Assembly: GCF_025153475.1 (NCBI RefSeq)
Contig: NZ_JANZXA010000013.1
Span: 84,818-148,817, forward strand
Source: Novosphingobium mangrovisedimenti
GTDB lineage: Bacteria; Pseudomonadota; Alphaproteobacteria; Sphingomonadales; Sphingomonadaceae
Length of the DNA stretch: 64,000 bases
Direction: 5' to 3'
In this document: piece by piece, positions 24,414-33,237 of the stretch
Layout of the letters: the number at the start of each line of letters is the position of its first letter
Position numbering within the stretch: the first letter of the stretch is position 1
The notes under the pieces: model-generated
What the model saw: only the letters and a program-made list of their open reading frames with translations
The model's database searches: none
What the model was told of the DNA's origin: nothing
Program-made: the position numbers and the translations under genes

Positions 24414-25115
24414 CTACAGCCCGCGCCAGATTTTCAGCGGTGCCGAATCGGCCGGTCCGAACTGCCACTTGCTGCAGGCCTTCGGCATGAAGTCCTTGCC
24501 GTAGCAGAGCCGTATTTCGCGTAGCCAGCCGGCGCGGCTCACATCGAGGCCGACATATTCGCGCTTCCAGTCCGGATTGCGCGCCACGAACGCCTTGCGC
24601 AAATCGCCTGCCGTCAGGTCCTTGTGGCGCGAGAGGCGGTCGGCATCGGGCCAGCGAATCGAGCGCCAGAGGATGGCGCTGACCTTGAAGTAGGTCGCGG
24701 GCCGCTTCGTCATGCAACTGCCGTGCTTGGCCCATTCGTGCGCCAGAAGGCCGGGCGATGGTGTCATGCACAAGTTGCGCCGCACAACTTCTGGCGTGGG
24801 TAGCGGTCGTGTTGCGCACCATTGCGGGGCGGGGCCGCGCGCGGCTTCGGGCCAGAGGCCGTGGAGAATGAAGCCGAAGCGCCCATTGCGCCGCGAACAC
24901 TGCATCGAGGTGGTGTCACCGCTCATCTTGCAGTAGTCGGGCGACCAGCTTGCCGCGAGCGTGTAGCCGGCGACCGGAAGCTTGCGAACCGGTCCGTCGG
25001 GCGCGACGGGGCGGATCGGTGCGACGGTGTGCGGCAGGGTACACTGGTAGGCCTGCGCCAAAGCGGGGACAGGGGCCAGCGTTGCGGCAAGCGCTATGAG
25101 GACATTGCGGCGCAT
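24414..25115 (-). CDS. secreted ribonuclease T2 family protein
   Basis: Exported ribonuclease of the T2 family, which cuts single-stranded RNA through a 2',3'-cyclic phosphate. The 233 residues start with a signal peptide ending near ALA (residues 1-20). Both catalytic segments are present: FILHGLWPE with His85, and HEWAKHGSC with Glu127, Lys130 and His131. Cysteines flank them for disulfides. ATG 25115 starts 1 bp after the stop of the upstream membrane-protein gene. It is the third gene of a nadC operon. Confidence 0.9.
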   Translation of the reverse strand: MRRNVLIALAATLAPVPALAQAYQCTLPHTVAPIRPVAPDGPVRKLPVAGYTLAASWSPDYCKMSGDTTSMQCSRRNGRFGFILHGLWPEAARGPAPQWCATRPLPTPEVVRRNLCMTPSPGLLAHEWAKHGSCMTKRPATYFKVSAILWRSIRWPDADRLSRHKDLTAGDLRKAFVARNPDWKREYVGLDVSRAGWLREIRLCYGKDFMPKACSKWQFGPADSAPLKIWRGL

Positions 25116-25116
25116 C

Positions 25117-25554
25117 TCAGCGGAAGATCTCGGCTTCGTCGGGCTCCATCGTGCCGCGATTGCACAGCCAGTGGGCAGCGTCGCGCCGGAACAGGATCGC
25201 AACGGCGGCGATCTGCACAAGCGATGCGACAACGGTCGTAGCCAGATAGAAGGAGCCGAGCCGCAGGTAGCTGTCGTATTCGAGAAACTGGTTCAGCAGG
25301 CCGAGCGCGGTCAGGCCGAGTAGCAGCCAGCGGGCGATGTTGCTGGCCCTGCGCGCGATCGCGACCCAGAAACACAGGTTGTACCCGATCACCCACATGA
25401 CGGCGAGAAGCGGGCTGGCGGCGGACCGGCCCTGGCTCAGGGCATCGGCCCGCAATTCGCCGTAGTAGATCAGCAGCAGCCCCACGGATATGACGGTCGC
25501 ACCGAAGATCAGGTACCCGAACATCCGGATCGAGGGCGGCCTTTGCCGTTTCAC
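25117..25554 (-). CDS. four-helix membrane protein between nadC and RNase T2
   Basis: No named family recognised. The 145 residues contain four hydrophobic segments: FGYLIFGATVISVGLLLIYY, AVMWVIGYNLCFWVAIA, IARWLLLGLTALGLLNQ and FYLATTVVASLVQIAAVAILF. The C-terminus is cytoplasmic and acidic. The GTG at 25554 overlaps the nadC stop by 3 bp (GTGA), and the RNase T2 start follows its stop after 1 bp, so all three genes are probably translated in series. Confidence 0.75.
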   Translation of the reverse strand: MKRQRPPSIRMFGYLIFGATVISVGLLLIYYGELRADALSQGRSAASPLLAVMWVIGYNLCFWVAIARRASNIARWLLLGLTALGLLNQFLEYDSYLRLGSFYLATTVVASLVQIAAVAILFRRDAAHWLCNRGTMEPDEAEIFR

Positions 25555-26411
25555 AGCGGCGTGAAGTCCAGACCGATGTCGGCAGCGGGGGCACTCTGGG
25601 TCAGGCGGCCCACGGAAACGTAAGTGACGCCGGTCGCGGCGATGGCCCCGATCGTTTCGAGATTGACGCCGCCCGAGGCTTCCGTGGGCACGCGGCCGGC
25701 GACGAGGGCGACGGCCTCGCGCAGCATGTCGGGCCCCATGTTGTCGAGCAGCAGGTGATGCGCGCCCGCCGCGATGGCGGGTTCGATCTGGTCGAGGCGG
25801 TCGACCTCGCAGATGATCTGCGCGACGCCGGCAGCCTTTGCCCGCGCGACGGCCGGACCGACGCCGCCCGCCACGAGGACGTGGTTGTCCTTGATCATCG
25901 CCGCGTCCCACAGGCCCATGCGGTGGTTCTGCGCGCCGCCCATGCGGGTGCCGTACTTCTCGAGGTGGCGCAGGCCCGGAATGGTCTTGCGCGTATCGAG
26001 CAGCGTTCCATGGCCCTTCATGGCATCGACGTATTGGCGCGTCATCGTGGCGATGCCCGAGAGGTGCTGCACGGTGTTGAGCGCGCTGCGCTCCGCCGTC
26101 AGCATCGCGCGGGCATTGCCGCTCAGCCGCATGAGATCCGTGCCGGACTGAACCTGCGCGCCTTCCTCGATGAGGATCTCGATTTCCATGGCCGGATCGA
26201 GCTTGCGGAAGAAGGCCGCGGCGATCGGCAGGCCGGCAACGGTGATCGCATCGCGCGAATCCATCACGCCGGAAAACTTCGCATCGGCATCGATCACGCT
26301 TTCGGACGTGACGTCATGACCGCCGCCCGGCAGTCCGACGCCGAGGTCTTCGGCCAGGGTGGCATCCACGAAAGCGGCGAGGTCGAAGCCCGGAATGGAA
26401 AAGTCGCTCAT
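25551..26411 (-). CDS. nadC: nicotinate-nucleotide pyrophosphorylase (quinolinate phosphoribosyltransferase)
   Basis: Converts quinolinate and PRPP to nicotinate mononucleotide in de novo NAD synthesis. The 286 residues contain AEDLGVGLPGGGHDVTSESV, the QPRTase core ERSALNTVQHLSGIATMT, TLLDTRKTIPGLRHLEKYG, GGAQNHRMGLWDAAMIKDNH and ASGGVNLETIGAIAATGVTYVSVG. The start at 26411 (MSDFSIPG) follows a strong terminator of the upstream maeB gene. Confidence 0.95.
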   Translation of the reverse strand: MSDFSIPGFDLAAFVDATLAEDLGVGLPGGGHDVTSESVIDADAKFSGVMDSRDAITVAGLPIAAAFFRKLDPAMEIEILIEEGAQVQSGTDLMRLSGNARAMLTAERSALNTVQHLSGIATMTRQYVDAMKGHGTLLDTRKTIPGLRHLEKYGTRMGGAQNHRMGLWDAAMIKDNHVLVAGGVGPAVARAKAAGVAQIICEVDRLDQIEPAIAAGAHHLLLDNMGPDMLREAVALVAGRVPTEASGGVNLETIGAIAATGVTYVSVGRLTQSAPAADIGLDFTPL

Positions 26412-26465
26412 GGCTGCGTCTCTTGCGCGTTCGGGCGCGAATGTCGAGTTCGGGAGATTGTCGCG

Positions 26466-26506
26466 AAAGAAAAAAGGGGCCCCGCAGCGGTGCTGCCGGA
26501 CCCCTT
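26466..26506 (-). terminator. intrinsic terminator of maeB
   Basis: On the minus strand an AAGGGG...GGCAGC arm pairs with GCTGC...CCCCTT and is followed by TTTTTTC, a classic hairpin plus U tract, 25-65 bp past the maeB stop and before nadC. Confidence 0.85.
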
Positions 26507-26530
26507 CCCTTGTTCGTCTTGTTCCTGCGT

Positions 26531-28792
26531 TCAGCCCGCGATCCCGGCCGCTGCCAGAACGGCGCTGGTCAGCACGTCGGGGGCAATCGCGGTCATCGGC
26601 ACGATCTGGACGGGCTTTTCCATGCCCAGCAGCATCGGACCGATGTTGGTGGCGCCGCCGATTTCGCGCAGCAGCTTGGCCGAGATGTTGGCCGACTGCA
26701 GGCCCGGCATGATCAGGACGTTCGCCGGAGCCGAGAGGCGGCAGAACGGATAGAGCGCCATGACCTTGGGGTTGAGCGCGGCATCGGGCGCCATGTCGCC
26801 GTCGTATTCGAAGTTCGGGTTCTGCTCGTCGAGGATGTGGACGGCGCCGCGGATGGTCTCGAGCCACCGGCCCGGAGGGTTGCCGAAGGTCGAGTAGCTC
26901 AGGAACGCGACGCGCGGTTCGTGGCCCAGCTTGCGGGCGACGGCGGCGGTCTCGGTCGCGATCACCGCGAGTTCCTCGGCATTGGGGCGCTCGTTGATGG
27001 TGGTGTCGGCGAGGAACACCGTGTGCGTCTTGCCCACCAGCATGTGGATGCCGAAAGGCAGCTTGTCTTCGGCGGGGTCGAGCACGCGGCGCACTTCCTT
27101 CATCGACTGCGCGAAGGGGCGGGTCATGCCGGTGATCATGGCATCGCCCACGCCCAGCTTGAGGAGGCCCGACGCGAAGACGTTGCGGTCGGTATTGCAC
27201 ATGCGCTGCACGTCGCGCTCCAGGAAGCCGCGGCGCTTGAGGCGCTCGTAGAGCATCGCGACCATCGGCGCCATGTGTTCGGAAACCGCCGCGTTCTCGA
27301 TGTGGTAGCTTTCCGGATCGGCCACGCCGAGTTCGGCCATCTTTTCGAGAACGGCCTGCGTGCGGCCGACCAGGATCGGTTCGCCGTAGCCGAAATCGCG
27401 GAACTGGATCGCGGCGCGCAGGACGACTTCGTGGTCGGCCTCGGCGAAGATCACGCGCTTGGGGTTCGCCTTGACCTGCGCGTAGACATTGCTCAGCACC
27501 GAAGTGGTCGGGTTGAGACGGCCCTTGAGTTGGTGGCGATAGGCGTCGAAGTCCTCGATCGGCTTCTGCGCCACGCCCGATTCCATCGCCGCCCTGGCGA
27601 CGGCGGAGGGCACGACTTCCATCAGGCGCGGGTCGAACGGCGCCGGGATGATGTAGTCGCGGCCGAACTGCTGCGTTTCGCCGTAGGCTGCGGCGACTTC
27701 CTCGGGCACCTGCTGGCGGGCGAGTTCGGCAATGGCATGGGCCGCGGCGATCTTCATTTCCTCGTTGATCGCCGTCGCGCGCACGTCGAGCGCGCCGCGG
27801 AAGATGAAGGGGAAGCCGAGCACGTTGTTGACCTGGTTCGGATAGTCCGAGCGGCCCGTGGCGACGATGGCGTCGGGGCGTACCGCCTTCACGTCGGGCG
27901 GGGTGATCTCGGGGTCGGGGTTGGCCATGGCGAAGATGATCGGCTCATCGGCCATGTCCTTGACCATGTCCTGCGTCACCGCGCCTGCGACCGAGAGGCC
28001 GAGGAACATGTCGGCGCCCTGCAGGGCTTCCTTCAGCGTGCGCTTGTCGGTGGTGACGGCATGGGCCGACTTGAACTGGTCGACGTTTTCGCGGCCCCGG
28101 TAGATCACGCCCTTGGAATCGCAGACGATGACGTTGTCGTTGTGCACGCCCAGCGATTTGATCAGCGCCGTACAGGCCAGCGCCGAGGCGCCGGCGCCGT
28201 TCACCACGACCTTCAGCTTGTCGAGATCGCGACCGGTCAGGTGGCAGGCATTGATCAGTCCGGCGGCGGCGATGATCGCGGTGCCGTGCTGGTCGTCGTG
28301 CATCACCGGGATGTTCATCCGCTCGCGCAGGGTCTGCTCGATGATGAAGCACTCGGGTGCCTTGATGTCTTCGAGGTTGATGCCGCCGAAGCTGGGTTCC
28401 ATCAGCGCGATCGCCTCGATCAGCGCCTCGCTGTCCTCGCTGGCCATCTCGATATCGATCGAATCGACGTCGGCGAAGCGCTTGAACAGGACGGACTTGC
28501 CTTCCATCACCGGCTTGGAGGCCAGCGCGCCGAGATTGCCCATGCCCAGGATCGCGGTGCCGTTCGAGATCACCGCGACGAGGTTGCCCTTGGCGGTATA
28601 GTCGTAGGCCTTGGAGGGATCGTCGGCGATCGCCTGCACCGGCACTGCGACGCCCGGCGAGTAGGCGAGGGACAGATCGCGCTGCGTCGCCATCGGCTTG
28701 CTGGCGATGATCTCGATCTTACCCGGCCGGATCGTCTCGTGGTAAAACAGCGCTTCGCGCTCGGTGAATTGGACCTTGCTTTTTTCGGACAA
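26531..28792 (-). CDS. maeB: NADP-dependent malic enzyme with C-terminal phosphotransacetylase-like domain
   Basis: Oxidative decarboxylation of malate to pyruvate with NADP. The 753 residues have a malic enzyme half (SLAYSPGVAVPV, NLVAVISNGTAILGMGNLG, FGGINLEDIKAPECF, MHDDQHGTAI, VVNGAGASALAC) and, from about residue 430, a phosphate acetyltransferase-like half (PKRVIFAEADHEVVLRAA, YPFCRLSAPANVLIMPGLQSANI) that in this family is regulatory. The TTG at 28792 has GGGGAGA about 7 bp upstream; the longer GTG start at 28822 would add 10 residues. Divergent from mutS. Confidence 0.94.
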   Translation of the reverse strand: MSEKSKVQFTEREALFYHETIRPGKIEIIASKPMATQRDLSLAYSPGVAVPVQAIADDPSKAYDYTAKGNLVAVISNGTAILGMGNLGALASKPVMEGKSVLFKRFADVDSIDIEMASEDSEALIEAIALMEPSFGGINLEDIKAPECFIIEQTLRERMNIPVMHDDQHGTAIIAAAGLINACHLTGRDLDKLKVVVNGAGASALACTALIKSLGVHNDNVIVCDSKGVIYRGRENVDQFKSAHAVTTDKRTLKEALQGADMFLGLSVAGAVTQDMVKDMADEPIIFAMANPDPEITPPDVKAVRPDAIVATGRSDYPNQVNNVLGFPFIFRGALDVRATAINEEMKIAAAHAIAELARQQVPEEVAAAYGETQQFGRDYIIPAPFDPRLMEVVPSAVARAAMESGVAQKPIEDFDAYRHQLKGRLNPTTSVLSNVYAQVKANPKRVIFAEADHEVVLRAAIQFRDFGYGEPILVGRTQAVLEKMAELGVADPESYHIENAAVSEHMAPMVAMLYERLKRRGFLERDVQRMCNTDRNVFASGLLKLGVGDAMITGMTRPFAQSMKEVRRVLDPAEDKLPFGIHMLVGKTHTVFLADTTINERPNAEELAVIATETAAVARKLGHEPRVAFLSYSTFGNPPGRWLETIRGAVHILDEQNPNFEYDGDMAPDAALNPKVMALYPFCRLSAPANVLIMPGLQSANISAKLLREIGGATNIGPMLLGMEKPVQIVPMTAIAPDVLTSAVLAAAGIAG

Positions 28793-28908
28793 GCGATATC
28801 TCCCCGGATGCAATTGCGCCACTAACGGATGTTCGTGCGACGCGATAGGGGAAAGGCGTTACGGGGGCGCTTCACAAAGGCGGAAAGGGGACGCTAACGC
28901 TGGCGCGC

Positions 28909-31527
28909 ATGAGTTCCGGCGCAACCCCGATGATGGCCCAGTATCTCGCCCTGCGTGAGGAAGCAGGCGATTGCCTGCTGTTCTACCGCATGGGCGACTT
29001 CTTCGAACTGTTCTTCGACGATGCGAAGAAGGCCGCCGCGATTCTCGATATCGCCCTCACGACGCGCGGTGAGCACAACGGTGCGCCAATTCCGATGTGC
29101 GGCGTGCCGGTGCATTCGGCCGAGAGCTATCTGGCGCGGCTGATCAAGGGCGGCTGCCGCGTCGCCATTGCCGAGCAGACCGAAACGCCCGCCGAAGCCA
29201 AGGAGCGCGCCAGAAAGGAAGGAAGGGCCTCGAAGGCGCTGGTGGCGCGCGACATCGTGCGCTTCGTCACCGCCGGCACGCTGACCGAGGAAGCGCTGCT
29301 GGAGCCGCGCCGTGCCAACGTGCTGGCAGCGGCCTGCGCGGTGCGCGGACTGGTAGGCCTGGCCGCCTGCGACATTTCGACCGGGCGCATGGAGCTGGAA
29401 GAATGCGCGCCGGACCGACTGGGCGCGGCGCTGGCCCGGCTGGGCGCGAGCGAACTGGTCGTGCCCGATGGCTGGGAACTGGCGCCCGACGGTTCGATTG
29501 CCCGATCCGGACACGAATTCTCCTCCGAAGGCGGGGAGGAGCGGCTGAAGGTGATCCACGGCGTCGCCACGCTCGATGGTTTCGGCACGTTCACGCGGCC
29601 GATGCTGGCGGCGGCGGGCGGGCTTATCGCTTATCTCGACCATGTCGGGCGCGGCGCCCTGCCGCTGCTGCTTCCGCCCGAGGCGCGCCGGGGCGAGGCG
29701 ACGCTGGCCATGGACGAGGCCACCCGCGCCAGCCTCGAAATCCTCGAATCCGCGCAGGGCGGGCGCAGGGGCAGCCTGATCGACGCGATCGACCGCTGCG
29801 TGACCGGCGCGGGCGCGCGCCAGCTTGCCGAGGACCTGTCCGCGCCGCTGACCGACCGCAGTGCGATTGCCGAGCGGCTGGAACTCGTCGAATGGCTCCA
29901 TGACGACGCCCTGCTGCGCGAGGACCTGCGCGCCGCGCTGCGTTCGCTGCCCGACGTCGGCCGGGCGCTGGGTCGCGTGGTCGCGGGTCGGGGCAGTCCG
30001 CGCGATCTCGGCCAGCTGCGCGACGGCCTTTCCGGCGCGCGCGTGGTGGCGGACAGGCTGGCGCGGCGCGACGATCTGCCGGTGCTGTTCGAAACGCTGC
30101 TGCCCGATCTCGGCGGCCACGGCGCGCTGGTCGATCATTTCGAGCGTGCGCTGGTGCCGGCTCCGCCGACCGAGCGCGGGCAGGGCGGCTACATCGCCGA
30201 GGGCCATGACGCCGCGCTGGACGAGCTGCGCCGGATTTCGGGCAATGCCCGCCGCGCCATTGCCGCGCTGGAGGCGAAATACCGCGAGGAAACAGGCGTC
30301 GCCGCGCTCAAGATCAAGCACAACAATGTGCTGGGCTATTTCATCGAAGTGCCCTCGCGCCATGCCGACAAGCTGATGGAAGCGGACAGCGGGTTTTCGC
30401 ATCGCCAGACCATGGCCGGGGCCATGCGCTTCAACGCGCTGGCGCTGCACGAGGAAGCCAGCCGCATCACCGAGGCGGGCGCCCATGCGCTCGCGGCCGA
30501 GGAAGCCCATTTCGAGGGGCTGGTGGCCGAAGCCGTGGCCGCACGCCGCGAGATCGCCCGTACCGCCGCCGCGCTTGCTCGCATCGACGTCGCCGCGGGG
30601 CAGGCGGAGCGTGCGGCGGAGGGGGGCTGGACGATGCCGCACGTGGTAGAGGGGCTTTCGCTCGACATCGAGGGCGGTCGCCACCCGGTGGTCGAAGCCG
30701 CGCTCATGGCGCAGGGCGAGCGTTTCGTCGCCAACGATTGCCGGCTGGGCACGCACGACCGGCTCTGGCTGATCGGCGGCCCCAACATGGGCGGTAAATC
30801 GACCTTCCTGCGGCAGAACGCGCTGATCGTGCTGCTGGCACAGGCAGGCGGTTTCGTTCCAGCGAAGGCGGCGCGGATCGGCATGGTGGATCGCCTGTTC
30901 AGCCGCGTCGGCGCGTCGGACAACCTTGCGCGCGGACGCTCGACATTCATGGTCGAGATGGTCGAGACCGCCGCAATTCTCGCGCAGGCGAGCGAGCAGA
31001 GCTTTGTCATCCTTGATGAAGTCGGGCGCGGCACCTCGACCTACGATGGCCTCGCGCTGGCCTGGGCGGTGGCTGAGGCGGTCCACGAGACCAACCGCTG
31101 CCGCTGCCTGTTCGCCACGCACTACCACGAGCTGGCGCGGCTGGCGGAGACTTGCGAGGCGCTGTCGCTCCACCATGTTCGCGCGCGTGAATGGAAGGGT
31201 GATCTCGTCCTCTTGCACGAACTGGCCGAAGGGCCCGCGGACCGCAGCTATGGCCTTGCCGTCGCCCGCCTTGCTGGCGTGCCACCCAAGGTCATCAGCC
31301 GGGCCAAGTCGGTGCTCGAAAAGCTGGAAAAGGGCCGGGCCGAAACCGGCGGACTGGCGGCCGGGCTGGGCGACCTGCCGCTCTTCGCCGCCGCACAGGA
31401 CGCCCGCGAGGAACAGTGCGATACCTTGCGCGACAAGCTGCGCGAGATGGACGTCGATGCCCTCACCCCGCGCGATGCCCTCGAAGTGCTCTATGACCTC
31501 AAGCGCGAGGCGGGTACCGAACCTTAA
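28909..31527 (+). CDS. mutS: DNA mismatch repair protein MutS
   Basis: Mismatch recognition ATPase. The 872 residues have the mismatch-wedge motif GDFFELF with Phe31 and Glu33, a connector and lever, and the ATPase with Walker A GGPNMGGKST (Lys630), Walker B VILDEVGRGTSTYDG and ATHYHELARL. The length is typical. It diverges from maeB with about 115 bp between starts, which holds both promoters. Confidence 0.97.
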   Translation: MSSGATPMMAQYLALREEAGDCLLFYRMGDFFELFFDDAKKAAAILDIALTTRGEHNGAPIPMCGVPVHSAESYLARLIKGGCRVAIAEQTETPAEAKERARKEGRASKALVARDIVRFVTAGTLTEEALLEPRRANVLAAACAVRGLVGLAACDISTGRMELEECAPDRLGAALARLGASELVVPDGWELAPDGSIARSGHEFSSEGGEERLKVIHGVATLDGFGTFTRPMLAAAGGLIAYLDHVGRGALPLLLPPEARRGEATLAMDEATRASLEILESAQGGRRGSLIDAIDRCVTGAGARQLAEDLSAPLTDRSAIAERLELVEWLHDDALLREDLRAALRSLPDVGRALGRVVAGRGSPRDLGQLRDGLSGARVVADRLARRDDLPVLFETLLPDLGGHGALVDHFERALVPAPPTERGQGGYIAEGHDAALDELRRISGNARRAIAALEAKYREETGVAALKIKHNNVLGYFIEVPSRHADKLMEADSGFSHRQTMAGAMRFNALALHEEASRITEAGAHALAAEEAHFEGLVAEAVAARREIARTAAALARIDVAAGQAERAAEGGWTMPHVVEGLSLDIEGGRHPVVEAALMAQGERFVANDCRLGTHDRLWLIGGPNMGGKSTFLRQNALIVLLAQAGGFVPAKAARIGMVDRLFSRVGASDNLARGRSTFMVEMVETAAILAQASEQSFVILDEVGRGTSTYDGLALAWAVAEAVHETNRCRCLFATHYHELARLAETCEALSLHHVRAREWKGDLVLLHELAEGPADRSYGLAVARLAGVPPKVISRAKSVLEKLEKGRAETGGLAAGLGDLPLFAAAQDAREEQCDTLRDKLREMDVDALTPRDALEVLYDLKREAGTEP

Positions 31528-31550
31528 CCCTGGCGCGCTAGAAGGGCGTC

Positions 31551-31745
31551 ATGATGTTCGGGCCGAAGATCACCACTGTCTTCAAGAGTCGCTGGAACGC
31601 GCTGTTCTGGGCGGGCGGGGTGCTGCTCACGGCCTACTGCTCGGTACCGTCGCCGGACCAGACCGCGCAGCAGCAGGCGGCCAAGGTTGCCGCCGCCCAT
31701 GGCGAGCACAAGAATCCCTGGGCCAAGGATACGAACGCGAACTAG
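31551..31745 (+). CDS. small hypothetical protein with one hydrophobic segment
   Basis: No named family. The 64 residues start MFGPKITTVFKSRWNALFWAGG, followed by a hydrophobic helix ending at an AYC, so it may be a single-pass anchor or a poor lipobox. A soluble Gln/Ala-rich tail with KNPWAKD follows. ATG 31551 and 31554 are adjacent. It follows mutS by 23 bp on the same strand and probably rides on its transcript. Confidence 0.65.
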   Translation: MMFGPKITTVFKSRWNALFWAGGVLLTAYCSVPSPDQTAQQQAAKVAAAHGEHKNPWAKDTNAN

Positions 31746-31751
31746 GCGGGC

Positions 31752-32069
31752 CTAGCTGTCGTCGTCCTTGAAATCGGGATCGGCAACGCCGGCGCGGCCG
31801 TACTTGTTTTCCAGATCGTCCATCGTCTCCTCGCCGCGATAGGCGGACATGTCGATGGTGCCGCTGGTGTCCATCTGGTTGAAATGATCGACCAGATCCT
31901 GCGTGTCTGCCGGATTCAGGCTGTTGGAGAGTTTCTCGCTTTCCTCAAGGCTGAGCACGGAGGTCGATCTGGACAGGGCTTCCTCGGCCACCGACTGGGC
32001 CTGCGTTTCGGAATCCTGCTGTTCGGCATTGGTGGTTTCGGGGGCGAGGTCGTCCTTGCGCTGCGTCAT
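31752..32069 (-). CDS. hypothetical acidic protein
   Basis: No family recognised. The 105 residues are strongly acidic and polar, with LSLEESEKLSNSLNPADTQDLVDHFNQMDTSGTIDM in the middle and an Asp-rich end (DPDFKDDDS). No signal or membrane segment is visible. Low-complexity termini suggest disorder. A good ribosome site (AAGGAGA) precedes the ATG. It converges on the mutS-side small gene with 6 bp between stops. Confidence 0.7.
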   Translation of the reverse strand: MTQRKDDLAPETTNAEQQDSETQAQSVAEEALSRSTSVLSLEESEKLSNSLNPADTQDLVDHFNQMDTSGTIDMSAYRGEETMDDLENKYGRAGVADPDFKDDDS

Positions 32070-32193
32070 CGCGGGTCTCCTTCGGCCGGATAACTATCCG
32101 GCGCGGCCCTGCGTTCCATCAAGACGAGCCGTTCCAGCAAAAAACGCCCCCGGCCTGAAAAGGACGAGGGCGCTTCGTAGCCTTACCTATTAT

Positions 32194-32276
32194 CGTCATT
32201 GCGAGTGAAGCGAAGCAATCCAGGGCGGCTCCACACGGCTCTGGATTGCCGCGACCCTGCGGGCCTCGCAATGACG
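32194..32276. repeat. REPIN-like palindromic repeat, copy 1
   Basis: An 83-bp imperfect palindrome. Outer 12-bp arms CGTCATTGCGAG and CTCGCAATGACG bound it, and inner arms GCAATCCAG/CTGGATTGC lie inside. The same element occurs in reverse orientation at 39615-39695. Confidence 0.8.
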
Positions 32277-32302
32277 AAGGTACTTTCTGAGGTGATCGCG
32301 TT

Positions 32303-33172
32303 TTACTGGCTCGGGACCGGCTTCTCGCCCGAGTAGTCGTAGAAGCCCTTGCCGGTCTTGCGGCCGTACCAGCCGGCCTCGACGTACTTCTGCAGCAGCG
32401 GGGCGGGGCGGTACTTGGGATCGCCGGTGGTCGCCTGGAACACCTTCATGATCTCGTAGAGCGTATCGAGGCCCACGAAGTCGGCCAGCGTCAGCGGGCC
32501 CATCGGGTGATTGGCGCCCAGGCGCATGCCCGCGTCGATGTCCTCGACCGAGGCCAGGCCTTCGCCCAGCACGAAGATCGCCTCGTTCAGCAGAGGGCAC
32601 AGGATGCGGTTGACGACGAAGCCCGGCGCGTCGCCGGCGAGGACGACGGTCTTGCCCAGCTTTTCACCGAAGGCCTTCACGCGGCTGGTCGTGTCCGGCG
32701 AGGTGGCAAGGCCGGGGATCACTTCGACGAGGCCCATCACCGGCACCGGGTTGAAGAAGTGCATGCCGCAGAAGCGCGTCGGATCGGGCGACTGGGCGGC
32801 CATGCGGGTGATCGGGATCGAGCTGGTGTTGGACACCATGATCGCGCCGTCCTTGAGCACCTTGCCGGCGGCCTCGAAGATCTTGGCCTTGATGTCCTCG
32901 CGCTCGGTCGCGGCCTCGATGACGAGATCGCAGCCGGACAGTGCCGAATAGTCGCCGGCCGGCGTGATGCGCGCCAGCAGTGCGTCCGCGTCGGCCTGGG
33001 TCATCTTTTCCTTGGCGACGAGCCTGGACAGGCCCTTGGCGATGCCGGCCTTGCCCTTCTCGGCGTTTTCGAGGCTGATGTCCGTGAGGATCACGTCCAT
33101 GCCCTTGCTGGCTACGGTCTGGGCAATGCCCGAACCCATGATGCCCGCACCGATGATACCGACTGTCTGCAC
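32303..33172 (-). CDS. 3-hydroxybutyryl/3-hydroxyacyl-CoA dehydrogenase
   Basis: NAD-dependent dehydrogenase oxidising 3-hydroxyacyl-CoA, in butanoate or fatty acid metabolism. The 289 residues have the NAD fold start VGIIGAGIMGSGIAQ, VIEAATEREDIKAKIF, VSNTSSIPITRMA, HFFNPVPVMGLVEVI and the C-domain DAPGFVVNRILCPLLNEA, GANHPMGPLTLADFVGLD. The GTG at 33172 has GAGGGAG just upstream. Confidence 0.92.
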   Translation of the reverse strand: MQTVGIIGAGIMGSGIAQTVASKGMDVILTDISLENAEKGKAGIAKGLSRLVAKEKMTQADADALLARITPAGDYSALSGCDLVIEAATEREDIKAKIFEAAGKVLKDGAIMVSNTSSIPITRMAAQSPDPTRFCGMHFFNPVPVMGLVEVIPGLATSPDTTSRVKAFGEKLGKTVVLAGDAPGFVVNRILCPLLNEAIFVLGEGLASVEDIDAGMRLGANHPMGPLTLADFVGLDTLYEIMKVFQATTGDPKYRPAPLLQKYVEAGWYGRKTGKGFYDYSGEKPVPSQ

Positions 33173-33237
33173 GCTACACTCCCTCTCGATGAAACGAATT
33201 CGCGCGCTGCCTAGCGCTTCGCGCTTGCCGAGGGAAC

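Noticed and set aside
26423..28825. An 800-codon plus-strand frame opposite nadC and maeB
   Set aside because: It spans two genes and a strong terminator and lacks domain features; the minus-strand genes have full family signatures.
28894..31218. A 774-codon minus-strand frame opposite mutS
   Set aside because: mutS has complete motifs on the other strand; this frame is a codon-bias artefact.
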